From a virus, in IMG/VR virus record IMGVR_UViG_3300020159_002019, positions 1-64,000 of that record: DNA of 64,000 nt. One strand, written 5' to 3'. The notes beneath the pieces are model-generated. The model was given only the letters and a program-made list of their open reading frames with translations, had not been told where the DNA came from and made no database searches. Positions within the stretch are counted from its first letter, which is position 1. Each line of letters begins with the position of its first letter. Shown in pieces: positions 18,038 through 26,547 of the stretch. The position numbers were made by a program, and so were the translations under genes.

Positions 18038-18788
18038 TTATCCACTCCCAAGTTTTTATATATTTTATTAATTCATCTTTAGACATTTTTATTACTTTAT
18101 TATATTCATTTATATTATCATTATATTTTGGTTGTTCAGGTACGCAATTAATAGTTCTTTTATGTTCTAAATGATAAAGAACTCCTCTAGTTCTTGATAC
18201 CTTATAACCCAATTTTAGAACCCTATCAATTCTTTCATTGTCCTCAAAACCCCAAGATACGAAATTTTCATTCTCCAAACCAGCCTGTAAGTATTTTTCT
18301 TTACTGAAGAATATGGCACCACCTAAAGAGTTTGGATTAGCCATTTCACATTGATCTAAATCAATACCATCTAAATTATTTTCTTTAATGTGATTGAAAT
18401 AGTATTTTCTTACATTCATAAAATTACCACCATAGGGATAACAAATATCAAAATCACCTGATTTAATAGCATTTCTTGCCTCAATATATTGTTCAGGTTT
18501 AAATACGACATCAATATCATAATTAACAACAATATCTGTTTTAACTTTTTTAGTCATTATATTCAATAACTTTGTTCGATGAAATAAACCATCATTTTTG
18601 ACAAACATATAATTAACACCATCTCTTTTTAATAAATCTTCGTGAGATTCTTTATCTGATTCACAAACAATAATATTAGTGTTAAAATTTTTAAGTAAAA
18701 AGTCAATAACAATATTGTAGTTATTCATTCTATCCTCAGAATCAATTAATATGGGGATTATAAATGTAACATCTTTTAAATCTATCAT
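18030..18788 (-). CDS. Glycosyltransferase with galactosyltransferase C-terminal-like domain
   Basis: 252 residues. VTFIIPILIDSEDRMNN starts a GT-A fold; VNYDIDVVFKP holds the DxD motif (D-I-D). NPNSLGGAIFFSKEKYLQ and FVSWGFEDNERIDRVLKLGY match the Glyco_transf_7C region (GG-x-x-x, GWG-x-EDxD-like W-G-F-E-D-N-E). It likely transfers Gal or GalNAc-type sugars; donor not provable. It overlaps both neighbours by 4-8 bases. Confidence 0.7.
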   Translation of the reverse strand: MIDLKDVTFIIPILIDSEDRMNNYNIVIDFLLKNFNTNIIVCESDKESHEDLLKRDGVNYMFVKNDGLFHRTKLLNIMTKKVKTDIVVNYDIDVVFKPEQYIEARNAIKSGDFDICYPYGGNFMNVRKYYFNHIKENNLDGIDLDQCEMANPNSLGGAIFFSKEKYLQAGLENENFVSWGFEDNERIDRVLKLGYKVSRTRGVLYHLEHKRTINCVPEQPKYNDNINEYNKVIKMSKDELIKYIKTWEWINE

Positions 18789-19519
18789 ATAACAATAACT
18801 TTTTTATTTTCATTTTTTACAATATAACCAAAAATCCTTTCAAGTGAATGGTTAATTGATGGTTCGTTGTGATAACCTTTAGGTATCATTTTTAAAATGT
18901 TTCTAACCCCATCTTCGGTTAAATATTTTTTAAATAAATCGTTTCTAACCCAAAACATAGTCCCATCTATAAATGTTGAACCATATACATTAGGATCCAA
19001 ACCAAACATTTTAATTAATTCTTTAACTAAAAAGTCATTAGGTCCGACATAAGTTTCTAAATTATGTCCAATTAAACCACAAGTTTCATCGGTTTTAAAT
19101 CTATCAATTATACTATCTACAAAATCTGAGTTTCTTAAAATACCATTCATATTTCTTTCAAACCATTCTCTACCTTTTTGTATTGCACTTTCCATGCCAT
19201 AAACTTTAACCATATCTGATGGTTTATTAGGTAATCCAATACTTTTCTTACCGTGTATTTTTAATACTAAATCAGTATCATCATCTATCATAGGGTAAAG
19301 ATTTAAAAATCCACCAATATCAACACCTTTATTTTCAACCACAACAATTGTAACCATATTTGGTTTATACGAATGAATTTTATCCATAATACTTTCATCG
19401 TAATAACCATCAACTAAACTAACATATAATTTATATGGGTGATTAATATTATCCAAATAATGTGTTATTTCTTCCCACATATCGGTATAGAAAAGATGTA
19501 AACAAACAGCTATTTTCAT
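18785..19519 (-). CDS. RgpF-type (rhamnan synthesis F) family protein
   Basis: 244 residues. VCLHLFYTDMWEEI at the N-terminus, VVVENKGVDIGGFLNLYPMI and LVLKIHGKKS are the conserved blocks of the RgpF family, followed by GHNLETYVGPNDFL and FIDGTMFWVRNDLF. RgpF proteins act in polysaccharide (rhamnan) assembly and are glycosyltransferase-like. This copy contains only the core domain. Confidence 0.75.
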   Translation of the reverse strand: MKIAVCLHLFYTDMWEEITHYLDNINHPYKLYVSLVDGYYDESIMDKIHSYKPNMVTIVVVENKGVDIGGFLNLYPMIDDDTDLVLKIHGKKSIGLPNKPSDMVKVYGMESAIQKGREWFERNMNGILRNSDFVDSIIDRFKTDETCGLIGHNLETYVGPNDFLVKELIKMFGLDPNVYGSTFIDGTMFWVRNDLFKKYLTEDGVRNILKMIPKGYHNEPSINHSLERIFGYIVKNENKKVIVI

Positions 19520-20292
19520 ATGTTAAAAATATTATCAACCCTCTTTAATTCGTATTTGTTTCTGTCAGGCATAAAGGCTTTATCACCTTCTTTCCAATCA
19601 TTAAAATAGTTAATTAAATCTTCAATGATATCACCAAAACTACTTATAGATGAACTATTAAATAATTTTTTAGCTATGTCATTTCTAATATATGAGGCGT
19701 GATGCATTTCAATTTCATCTCTAGTAAAAACTTTACAATTACCTGGATTCATTCTTCTTGTTGGATCTACTAACACAGGGAATATATGTCCCAATACAAA
19801 ATCAACACCAGATCTGATTTTATAAATCAAACTAACATAGTATTCTTCAGGTGGATCTAAAACCCATTCACCACTCTTCCAATACGTTTGTAATTGACAA
19901 GCCGAAGAATCATAATCACCTTTAACCATTACGTCTAATACTTTCTTTAACTCATCTTCTTTATAGAATTCATCAGAATCCATTGACATAAAATGAGTGC
20001 AACCTTCCCCTTGACAAACATATAAACCCATATTCCTTTTATTCATTTCATTAATGTGTGGAATAGGAGCATTTAATTGTGGTTTATAAAGATAAAAAGA
20101 ATCAATTAAACCCTTACCTTTATATTCGGTTAATAATTCTTTTAAGTTGATTTCGGATTGATTACCCATATTAGAAATGTCTTGGTAGATTACTGTGATA
20201 TAATCGGCGACATTTCTAACAGATAAAATTGATTTTTCTAACAACTCTATTGAGTCATCAAAAATGTTATAAGCTATACCTAATTTAGTCAT
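19516..20292 (-). CDS. GT2-like glycosyltransferase with DSDEF motif
   Basis: 258 residues. LGIAYNIFDDSIELLEKSI opens a GT-A-like fold; FMSMDSDEFYKEDEL is the DxD metal motif in the form common to putative GT2 and Glyco_tranf_2_4 proteins. GNCKVFTRDEIEMHHASYIR near the C-terminus has a conserved M-H-H. Substrates unknown. Confidence 0.6.
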   Translation of the reverse strand: MTKLGIAYNIFDDSIELLEKSILSVRNVADYITVIYQDISNMGNQSEINLKELLTEYKGKGLIDSFYLYKPQLNAPIPHINEMNKRNMGLYVCQGEGCTHFMSMDSDEFYKEDELKKVLDVMVKGDYDSSACQLQTYWKSGEWVLDPPEEYYVSLIYKIRSGVDFVLGHIFPVLVDPTRRMNPGNCKVFTRDEIEMHHASYIRNDIAKKLFNSSSISSFGDIIEDLINYFNDWKEGDKAFMPDRNKYELKRVDNIFNI

Positions 20293-20962
20293 TTTGTTTT
20301 TTCCTTATAAAAACTATTTCAGATTCTTTAGCCATATGTAAATCCATAGTTTCGATTGTTTTATTTAAGTAGGACTTTTCTTCTTCAAACATAAAATCAC
20401 TTTCAATATGATTGTTATTTAAATAGTTTCTTAACATATTAACTGTCGTTATTTGAGTGTTTGTAGGGTTATAAACCCACGGCGCAAAATTAGATGTGTG
20501 TAAATCTTCAATAACAAATAAACCACCTGGTTTAAGATACTTAAACATATACCCTAAAGTAACTTGTTGTTGAGCCATTGTATGACCACCATCATCAATA
20601 ATAATATCAAAATCACCACCAAAGTTATCTATAATTTCTTTTAAACCATTAACCACTTCATTTTTTTCTCTTAATTCTTGATTGGCGATAATTGTTTTAA
20701 TTCTATCATTTTCAACGTCCGTAAAAGATTGTACATCCACACCATATATTTTAGCCTTTGGAAAGTATTCATACCAAGTCATTAATGAAGCACCAGGCAC
20801 TTGATCATTTGTTGGTGGTCTATAAATCCCTATCTCTAATATTTTTAACTCTTTATCTTTTAAAGGTTCAAAATATTCCAAATATTTTGCAACATAATTG
20901 TGACAGTATGAGTTTTTATCTGTCCCGTATTTTAACATTATTTCATCCATAGTTTCTTTCAT
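20285..20962 (-). CDS. Class I SAM methyltransferase (MycE/TylF-like)
   Basis: 225 residues. YGTDKNSYCHNY at the N-terminus, KILEIGIYRPP (SAM motif I), IYGVDVQSF, and FDIIIDDGGHTMAQQ (the metal-binding D-D-G-G-H seen in sugar O-methyltransferases of macrolide and lipooligosaccharide pathways), then LKPGGLFVIEDLHTS. Likely O-methylates a sugar in the island's product. Confidence 0.75.
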   Translation of the reverse strand: MKETMDEIMLKYGTDKNSYCHNYVAKYLEYFEPLKDKELKILEIGIYRPPTNDQVPGASLMTWYEYFPKAKIYGVDVQSFTDVENDRIKTIIANQELREKNEVVNGLKEIIDNFGGDFDIIIDDGGHTMAQQQVTLGYMFKYLKPGGLFVIEDLHTSNFAPWVYNPTNTQITTVNMLRNYLNNNHIESDFMFEEEKSYLNKTIETMDLHMAKESEIVFIRKKQND

Positions 20963-20963
20963 T

Positions 20964-22520
20964 TTATTTATTTATAAATTTTATTAATTTTTGTAATCTT
21001 TCATTCCACATATAACCACTAATTATTTTTACAATCTTTTGATAATCTAACGCCTCTTTCTGTAATTTTTCTTGTGATTTATTTCTTGATGATGATTCAT
21101 CGTGAATTGCGTATTCATCACCAATAAAATAATTGGTTTTTCCATTTAATATACATTTTAAATTAAACTCAACATCTTCAAAACATTCTTCAAATATTTC
21201 ATTTAATCCACCTATTTTTTTCCAAACATTCATAGGTGTCATAGCAAAAGCGAATGTATTGCCAAACACATCTCTTTTTACACTTGGTTCATAACCCCAA
21301 TAACTACCTAATCCTTGATGTGTTATTCTCATTTCTTCTCCATTAGTAAAGGCAATTACTCCTCCGTGTTGAACTTTATTTATCTTATCACCACTTCTCT
21401 CACCAAAATGTAATCTTAACCCAATTGTCCCTATATCGTGTTTATTATTTACATATATTGAAGTCATCCTTGTAATTGGATCACCTTCTTTAATATAAAC
21501 ATCATCATTACAGAATAATACTAATTCACTATCCTGATCGATAAAATTACTCACCATATCATTATTAATTTTACTAAAGTTATAATAACCATATTGATTT
21601 AATACAACTTTATCGTTTAATAGATTTTCTTTGATTTTATCAACCGTAGCCTTTAATGAACCAGTATCGGCAATATAAATTTTATAGTTAGAAAACTTTG
21701 TTTGTTGAAGTGATTTAACACATCTTTCCAATAAATCGTAGTTGTTTTTACTTGGAATAACGACAGCTAATTTAGGTTCTTTCTGTAATGGTTTATTGGT
21801 ATGTAAGTCGTGAAATATTTTATCAGGTTTAATCTCTAATGGGATACCAACATTAATCCATTTATCAACAAATTGTTGTCTTGTGGTTTCCCATTGTTCA
21901 TTTGTCATTCCAATAGATTTATGTAGGATTGGGTTATCAAAAATAACCCCAATTTCAACACCAGCTAAATGATTTGCCAATGTAAAATCTAAATCGTAAA
22001 AGTGAAAACCTTTTATCTTTTCATCAAACTTTTCTTTGATTTTATCTTTATTTACACAGAAAGCTAAACCATCTAAATTGATTGTATTAATTACCTCATA
22101 ACCAAAATTACCTGAGTATTTTGATTCCCACTTCATAGTTTTACCTGATTGTTCATCATTGTGTTGATGCCATACTTGTCCAACCATTAAATTAGCATCA
22201 TCCCACCATCTACCACTTTCAGTTAGTTTTGTGGTTCCAGCGTGTCCAATAATACCGAAATCTTTATTTTCAAGGTGTTCAATATATCTTTTACCCCAAC
22301 CTGATTTAAGATATTTAATATCGTTATGACAAAAAAGAACGTATTTGTTCTTAGATTCTTTTAATCCTTTATTATATAATTCTGTAAGTGAATGTGTTCC
22401 TGGATTTATATAGAATAATAATTCATAATCTTTTAATCCGATTGTTTTTTTAACGTGTTCTTCAAACTCTTTATCGTGTTCCCTCATAGAACAGACGATA
22501 CTTAGACCATTTTTAATCAT
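20964..22520 (-). CDS. Two-domain GT2 glycosyltransferase
   Basis: 518 residues, first gene of the island. Residues ~1-240 are one GT-A-like domain (GLSIVCSMREHDKEF, LFCHNDIKYL, IIGHAGTTKL, VGQVWHQHND). Residues ~250-518 are a typical GT2 domain: LAVVIPSKNNYDLLERCV, IYIADTGS, LVLFCNDDVYI (DxD), ITHQGLGSYWGYEP and FEECFEDVEFNLKC (the E-D-x-E catalytic region). Bifunctional transferases like this can add two sugars in turn; that is inference. Confidence 0.75.
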   Translation of the reverse strand: MIKNGLSIVCSMREHDKEFEEHVKKTIGLKDYELLFYINPGTHSLTELYNKGLKESKNKYVLFCHNDIKYLKSGWGKRYIEHLENKDFGIIGHAGTTKLTESGRWWDDANLMVGQVWHQHNDEQSGKTMKWESKYSGNFGYEVINTINLDGLAFCVNKDKIKEKFDEKIKGFHFYDLDFTLANHLAGVEIGVIFDNPILHKSIGMTNEQWETTRQQFVDKWINVGIPLEIKPDKIFHDLHTNKPLQKEPKLAVVIPSKNNYDLLERCVKSLQQTKFSNYKIYIADTGSLKATVDKIKENLLNDKVVLNQYGYYNFSKINNDMVSNFIDQDSELVLFCNDDVYIKEGDPITRMTSIYVNNKHDIGTIGLRLHFGERSGDKINKVQHGGVIAFTNGEEMRITHQGLGSYWGYEPSVKRDVFGNTFAFAMTPMNVWKKIGGLNEIFEECFEDVEFNLKCILNGKTNYFIGDEYAIHDESSSRNKSQEKLQKEALDYQKIVKIISGYMWNERLQKLIKFINK

Positions 22521-22545
22521 AACCTAAGTATCGTTATTATTCTAC

Positions 22546-22569
22546 CAAAAATAAATATTAAAGTTTATT
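22546..22569 (-). promoter_or_regulatory. Candidate promoter of the glycan island (with AT-only hairpin)
   Basis: On the minus strand upstream of the 22520 gene there is TATTTTTG (22553-22546), a match to the Bacteroidota -7 consensus TAnnTTTG, overlapping TATTTATT, a variant of the phage box. No clear -33 TTTG was found. The segment also forms an AT-only 9-bp hairpin (AAAAATAAA with TTTATTTTT), which could be a weak terminator for the 22573 gene. Weak evidence only. Confidence 0.3.
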
Positions 22570-22572
22570 TTT

Positions 22573-23124
22573 TTAACCTCTAAATCCGCTTAAACCATCA
22601 CCTGGTTCATCCCCTTGAAAACCAGCACCATTTGTAGGAATAATTAATTCACCAATTTTTTCAATTTTACCATCAGTACCGGTTTTAATTTTTTCCGATT
22701 TAACCATAATATTTTTGATTTCCTTAACTTCCTTTTCCACTTGTTGTTTTGTTGGTACAACTTTTTTAGGTTTTCTTTTTAGAATTTTCTCTAAATTTTC
22801 TTCAGATTTCTTAATAAGATCCTTAATCAATCCACTAGAAGAATTATATTTTTTAATATCCACATTGATTTTATCAATATTAGAAACCAAATATTTCGAT
22901 AATTCAGTCGCTTTCTTTAAGTCCATAATAACATGATCGTTTATCAAATCATTATTACCTGTCCAAAAATATTTCCATCTTTGTTTAAATGATGGTTTTG
23001 TTTTTTTACCATATTCCCAAATACTAAACATAAATTCAGAATTATTAGGGTTTTCAGCATTTCTATCAACTTCAACTTCAAGTCCGTGAGAATGACATTC
23101 ACATTTTAAAAATATATTTTCCAT
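22573..23124 (-). CDS. Hypothetical phage protein with CECHSHG motif
   Basis: 183 residues. The N-terminus FLKCECHSHGLEVE followed by FMFSIWEYG and KQRWKYFWTG is a pattern seen in small hypothetical proteins of many phages; the Cys/His group may bind a metal. The middle is lysine-rich and probably coiled coil (residues ~70-140), and the tail is glycine-rich. No function can be assigned. Confidence 0.6.
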   Translation of the reverse strand: MENIFLKCECHSHGLEVEVDRNAENPNNSEFMFSIWEYGKKTKPSFKQRWKYFWTGNNDLINDHVIMDLKKATELSKYLVSNIDKINVDIKKYNSSSGLIKDLIKKSEENLEKILKRKPKKVVPTKQQVEKEVKEIKNIMVKSEKIKTGTDGKIEKIGELIIPTNGAGFQGDEPGDGLSGFRG

Positions 23125-23125
23125 A

Positions 23126-23800
23126 TTATATTATATTATTTTTATTAAAGACAACTAAAAAATAGTCATCATTTTCTTTTATTGTATTCTTATAACTTAC
23201 ATTATAATCGTATGTGTTATAAGTATATTTAATACCCACATTGTCAAATTCTTTTTTATCCCATTCAACTTGTGTTGTATTCATTAATTCCCTTAATACA
23301 TTACCCTCACCTTTTATATTTTCAAATATTCTTCGGTTATTAAACATAGGACACCTAAATCTAATTTCGTTGTCATATACTAACATATTTTCAGCAATCT
23401 TTTCAATCTCAAACTGATCAGCATTTGTTCTTACAGGGTAATAGAACTCATTACTAAGTCCCATATCAATCGGTTCGCAACTAATGCTTTCTAACACACC
23501 AACCATCCCCCTTTTTTCCATTAACGTTCTCATTTTTTCAGGGTCATCAAATCCTTTTGATGATTTCCATTTTTGTTCTGCAAGGTGTAATACTTTATAA
23601 AAGTGTTGTCTTTGTTCTTCAGTTATTTTACCTTGATTTATCCCATTTAAAAACGGGCTTTTAATATTCATTTGGTGATGACCTGGTTGTGACTCATCAA
23701 CCGTATTTAATTGAGATTTCAAGATTTGTTTGTCGGCCTCATTTAAACCCATAAAGAATCCTGTTATCAAACCCATCATCTTTCTTTTTACATCATCCAT
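23126..23800 (-). CDS. Hypothetical protein
   Basis: 224 residues, no recognised family. N-terminal KMMGLITGFFMGLNEADKQ is a short hydrophobic helix; GKITEEQRQHFYKVLHLAEQKW is a helical segment of a type seen in virion proteins. It overlaps the next gene by 8 bases and sits among minus-strand mini-genes that resemble virion parts. Confidence 0.5.
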   Translation of the reverse strand: MDDVKRKMMGLITGFFMGLNEADKQILKSQLNTVDESQPGHHQMNIKSPFLNGINQGKITEEQRQHFYKVLHLAEQKWKSSKGFDDPEKMRTLMEKRGMVGVLESISCEPIDMGLSNEFYYPVRTNADQFEIEKIAENMLVYDNEIRFRCPMFNNRRIFENIKGEGNVLRELMNTTQVEWDKKEFDNVGIKYTYNTYDYNVSYKNTIKENDDYFLVVFNKNNII

Positions 23801-24239
23801 TTTTTAAACTTGTTTTAATTATTTTATTGTAATTTACAAAGTATTCCCTTTGATACCCTAAATACCTACCACTATCCGCTAATATTATCTTACCGTCTGT
23901 TTTTAATACTGGCGCTATTAACACTAATTTTTGAAACCAACTATCATTAAAAAAATTATCACATATAATATAATCAAAACTATAACCCACTAAACGTGAT
24001 TCGTGAATGGTTTGAATTATACAATTAGGATGTGTTATTCTTCTGTTAGTTTCTCTAACCATACCAGAATTCTCCACACCAAATAATATTGATTTATCGT
24101 TCGGTATTTTATTTATATAGTCAATCAATAAACTAGTTAAACCCCATTGTCTCGGTGTGAGAATGAGGTTAAACTTATTATCGTTAAAACTTTTAATAAT
24201 ACCAGTTTTAGGTAATATTATTTCTTTAATGCTTCTCAT
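23793..24239 (-). CDS. Mini-protein resembling a degenerate terminase ATPase
   Basis: 148 residues from the ATG at 24239, which overlaps the end of the HD gene; an upstream TTG at 24272 is judged spurious. NLILTPRQWGLTSLLIDYI resembles the large-terminase Walker A region (RQ-x-GKTT), but the P-loop lysine is replaced by leucine (GLTS). YSFDYIICDNFF stands where Walker B DE is expected, without the glutamate, and DGKIILADSGR resembles the coupling motif. If homologous it is catalytically dead and lacks the nuclease domain. Homology is inferred by eye. Confidence 0.45.
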   Translation of the reverse strand: MRSIKEIILPKTGIIKSFNDNKFNLILTPRQWGLTSLLIDYINKIPNDKSILFGVENSGMVRETNRRITHPNCIIQTIHESRLVGYSFDYIICDNFFNDSWFQKLVLIAPVLKTDGKIILADSGRYLGYQREYFVNYNKIIKTSLKNG

Positions 24240-24798
24240 TTGATTGTTTTTCTTCAAAAATAGCAAGTTCAATCGCTTGTTTTAATATTACCGATAAAAT
24301 ATCACTATACCATCTTGACTGTCTATCTTCATCAGTTTTTTCAAAGTTTATTATTGCTTGGAACTCAACATCCGATAATTTAACACCATATTGATTGCAA
24401 TAGAATAAACTCCTTTCACTTATTTTCATAGATGGTATTTCTTCATTAAACTTATAAAGAATACCTTTCTTCAATTCCCAATCAGTATTGTTTAATAAAT
24501 ATAACTTTATTTTACCGATTTGGTGTAAGAAACAAACTTTAATAAGTGACGCTTTTTCAACCCTAAGTTTTTCAGGTAATGTGTCATTTATTTTAACTGC
24601 GTATGCCGTCACTTTTAATATATGATCAACTAATCCACCAGGAAAACAATTATGTAATTGTAATGTGGTTGATGCGGGTGATGTCCATAAATCTTCACCT
24701 AAGAAATCATATAATTCATCAGTAATGAAATTACCGTAATTTTTAACACTATCAATAAATCGTGTTTTATTTTTTTCAATTTTTGCTCTTAAATCCAT
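24226..24798 (-). CDS. HD-superfamily phosphohydrolase-like protein
   Basis: 190 residues. LHNCFPGGLVDHILKV (H49, H59) and VCFLHQIGKIKLY (H92) match the HD fold pattern H...GGL-x-x-H...HD-x-GK found in YhaM-like nucleases and nucleotide phosphohydrolases. The aspartate of the HD pair is glutamine (HQ), so metal binding may be weakened. A role in nucleotide or RNA turnover would fit the early-gene context but is not shown. Confidence 0.6.
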   Translation of the reverse strand: MDLRAKIEKNKTRFIDSVKNYGNFITDELYDFLGEDLWTSPASTTLQLHNCFPGGLVDHILKVTAYAVKINDTLPEKLRVEKASLIKVCFLHQIGKIKLYLLNNTDWELKKGILYKFNEEIPSMKISERSLFYCNQYGVKLSDVEFQAIINFEKTDEDRQSRWYSDILSVILKQAIELAIFEEKQSNEKH

Positions 24799-24806
24799 AT
24801 TATTTT

Positions 24807-25061
24807 TTATTTATTAAATATAACTTTAATTTTCCAAAAAGGAAATGTTGGTTCTGATACAGTTCCGTATTGTAAATCTATGTAATTAAGATTACCAATA
24901 GGTGCCGCCATTGGTTGAACTGACACTATATCTTCACCTAATGTTCTAGCATTAACTCTTTGTATTGTTGGCATTATAACACCATTCAATAACGCCCCCC
25001 ATTGTTCGACAAAAGTTTTTTTAGTTTTTTTTCTACTAACGTATTGATTAATTGTTCTCAT
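24807..25061 (-). CDS. Mini-protein resembling the gp23 capsid N-terminal arm
   Basis: 84 residues. MPTIQRVNARTLGEDIVSV followed by QPMAAPIGNLNYIDLQYG aligns without gaps to the conserved gp23 segment of the form RR-x-x-P-x-L-I-A-x-E-x-x-GVQPM-x-x-P-x-G...YG. The rest of a capsid protein is absent, so it is either a truncated paralogue or a small protein built on that arm. The start MRT is shared with the next gene upstream. Function unknown. Confidence 0.5.
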   Translation of the reverse strand: MRTINQYVSRKKTKKTFVEQWGALLNGVIMPTIQRVNARTLGEDIVSVQPMAAPIGNLNYIDLQYGTVSEPTFPFWKIKVIFNK

Positions 25062-25419
25062 ATAATATTAAATATTCTTCAGTAAATAATGCACACATTT
25101 CCGCTTCCCAATCCATAGTGTTAAAAAATTTAATATCGTCAATAACCCCTCTTTTATCAAACATAAATCTTGGAAGTCTTTCCATAATATCTTTAATAAT
25201 TATTTTACTCTCGTGTTTAAATCTTGGTTTTATTTTATTTATTACTCTAAATATTATTGGGATAATCATACCATTATGCTCACTTATTTCAGATTCAAGT
25301 AATGTTTTAGCGGAATATTCTAAACAATAAGCCATCATTTTAGGGTTATTGGCGTATTCTAAAAATCCCATATTACCCCATTTTTTAATTAATAGATTAG
25401 AATTTTTTAATGTTCTCAT
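25048..25419 (-). CDS. Mini-protein with weak capsid N-terminal resemblance
   Basis: 123 residues. KKWGNMGFLEYANNPKMMAY, LEYSAKTLLESE and IIPIIFRVINKI follow the order of features in gp23-type N-termini (K-W-x-x-x-G-L-L..., L-E-N-Q-A-x-x-L-L, L-P-x-x-R-R-V), but the later QPM segment is missing. It shares the MRT start and the I-I-P-x-x-x-RV element with the 24807 gene, so the two may be paralogues. It overlaps both neighbours (14 and 4 bases). Confidence 0.45.
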   Translation of the reverse strand: MRTLKNSNLLIKKWGNMGFLEYANNPKMMAYCLEYSAKTLLESEISEHNGMIIPIIFRVINKIKPRFKHESKIIIKDIMERLPRFMFDKRGVIDDIKFFNTMDWEAEMCALFTEEYLILYENN

Positions 25420-26201
25420 AGATTTAATAACACCTCACTCTCATTTTCAATGTCATCTATTGATGTTATTTTATAATTCATAAAAACATAATCATTGTGA
25501 AGGTCGTGAAACTTTATACCTTTATCTTCAATCGTGTATTCTAAAAAGCCGTGATTATTTATTTTTTCCCCATGCGACTGCTGTACCAAACTACCCACCA
25601 TCACAACCGGAATACCTTTTTCAGTTTTCATAACACTTCTTTTATGGATGTCAGAGTTTAAAGCAACATCACAATCATTAAAATCCTCAATATCTAACCC
25701 ATCCTCAAATATAAAGTTTAAGTCAGTTGTAGAACCTCTTAAAGGTCCGTGTTGTAATCCAATATAACGCTTACCTTCTTCTCTAATTATTTCAGGTTTT
25801 GTATTACCTTCAGTTATACCCCAAACACACCAAACAATATTTTCATCTTCATAACACCCTGTTTTATTTAAGAACGTAATTTTATCATTACTTAAAGCAT
25901 TTAATATTGGTGTTAAAATATCTAACCTATCTAAGTTATTTAATAATAAATCGTGATTACCTAATGTAAGAACAACAGGTGCTATCTTGGTAAGTTCATT
26001 TAAGAAAACACAAGATATTTCAAATAATTCAGGGGTGGCTTGATTTTTGGAATGTGCCCAATCCCCACCAAAAACTATTCTATCGGGCTTAATTTCTTTT
26101 AATTTCGGTATGAATTGATTGAAAAAAACTTCTTTATATTCATCGTGGTATTTATATAAACGGATGTGTAAATCCCCAAAATACGCAATTTTATTTATCA
26201 T
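25416..26201 (-). CDS. Mre11/SbcD-like nuclease (T4 gp47-like)
   Basis: 261 residues. Calcineurin-type metallophosphoesterase with all motifs: FGDLHIR (D10, H12), FGGDWAHSKN (D47), TLGNHD (N82, H83), LQHGPL (H151) and NSDIHKR (D184, H186). In T4 gp47 pairs with the SMC-like ATPase gp46 to resect DNA ends for recombination-dependent replication; a gp46 gene is not in this window. Divergent from the + gene at 26248. Confidence 0.85.
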   Translation of the reverse strand: MINKIAYFGDLHIRLYKYHDEYKEVFFNQFIPKLKEIKPDRIVFGGDWAHSKNQATPELFEISCVFLNELTKIAPVVLTLGNHDLLLNNLDRLDILTPILNALSNDKITFLNKTGCYEDENIVWCVWGITEGNTKPEIIREEGKRYIGLQHGPLRGSTTDLNFIFEDGLDIEDFNDCDVALNSDIHKRSVMKTEKGIPVVMVGSLVQQSHGEKINNHGFLEYTIEDKGIKFHDLHNDYVFMNYKITSIDDIENESEVLLNL

Positions 26202-26236
26202 ACATAAAATATACTAAATAAAAGTAATAAGTTAAA

Positions 26237-26244
26237 TATTTATA
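26237..26244 (+). promoter_or_regulatory. TATTTATA box, 3 bases before ATG
   Basis: Perfect TATTTATA followed by GTT and the ATG at 26248. It opens the + strand late block. A -10-type element this close would place the transcript start at or inside the start codon. Confidence 0.6.
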
Positions 26245-26247
26245 GTT

Positions 26248-26547
26248 ATGAAAAAAGTAGTTATTAAGGAAAGTGAATTAATTTCATTAATCAAAAACAT
26301 AATAAATGAAGAAAGAAAAAGTGATTTAAAAACTTACTATGTGATTGAGGCAACTATCGGTAGAAAACAATTTTATTGGGGTGTATATAAAGATGGTTCT
26401 ACATTATTCATTCCAACTAAAAATTTTGGGGGATACGATTCTAAACCAAAATTTTATGAAAGTATAGATGACGCTGAAAAAACATTAAAAAAATTAAAAA
26501 AATATGTCCCAACATATACCTACGAAATAAAACCTTTTGGTAAATAA
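26248..26547 (+). CDS. Small candidate internal-head protein with capsid-targeting-like leader
   Basis: 99 residues. The leader ends LIKNIINE (I19-N20-E21), an (I/L)-x-E site as cut by T4 prohead protease. After it comes a small basic domain (YVIEATIGRKQFYWGVYKD..., about 75 residues). Such leaders mark T4 internal proteins that are packed in the head and injected. The leader type recurs in five other proteins here; function of the mature part unknown. Confidence 0.5.
   Translation: MKKVVIKESELISLIKNIINEERKSDLKTYYVIEATIGRKQFYWGVYKDGSTLFIPTKNFGGYDSKPKFYESIDDAEKTLKKLKKYVPTYTYEIKPFGK

Noticed and set aside
2276-22520. Sugars used to glycosylate phage DNA, as in T-even phages
   Set aside because: No hydroxymethylase or known DNA glucosyltransferase was seen; the enzymes resemble surface-glycan pathways. 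Not excluded for the rest of the genome.
24240-24272. Upstream TTG start for the terminase-like mini-gene
   Set aside because: It lies deeper in the HD gene; the ATG at 24239 gives a compact overlap typical of this operon.
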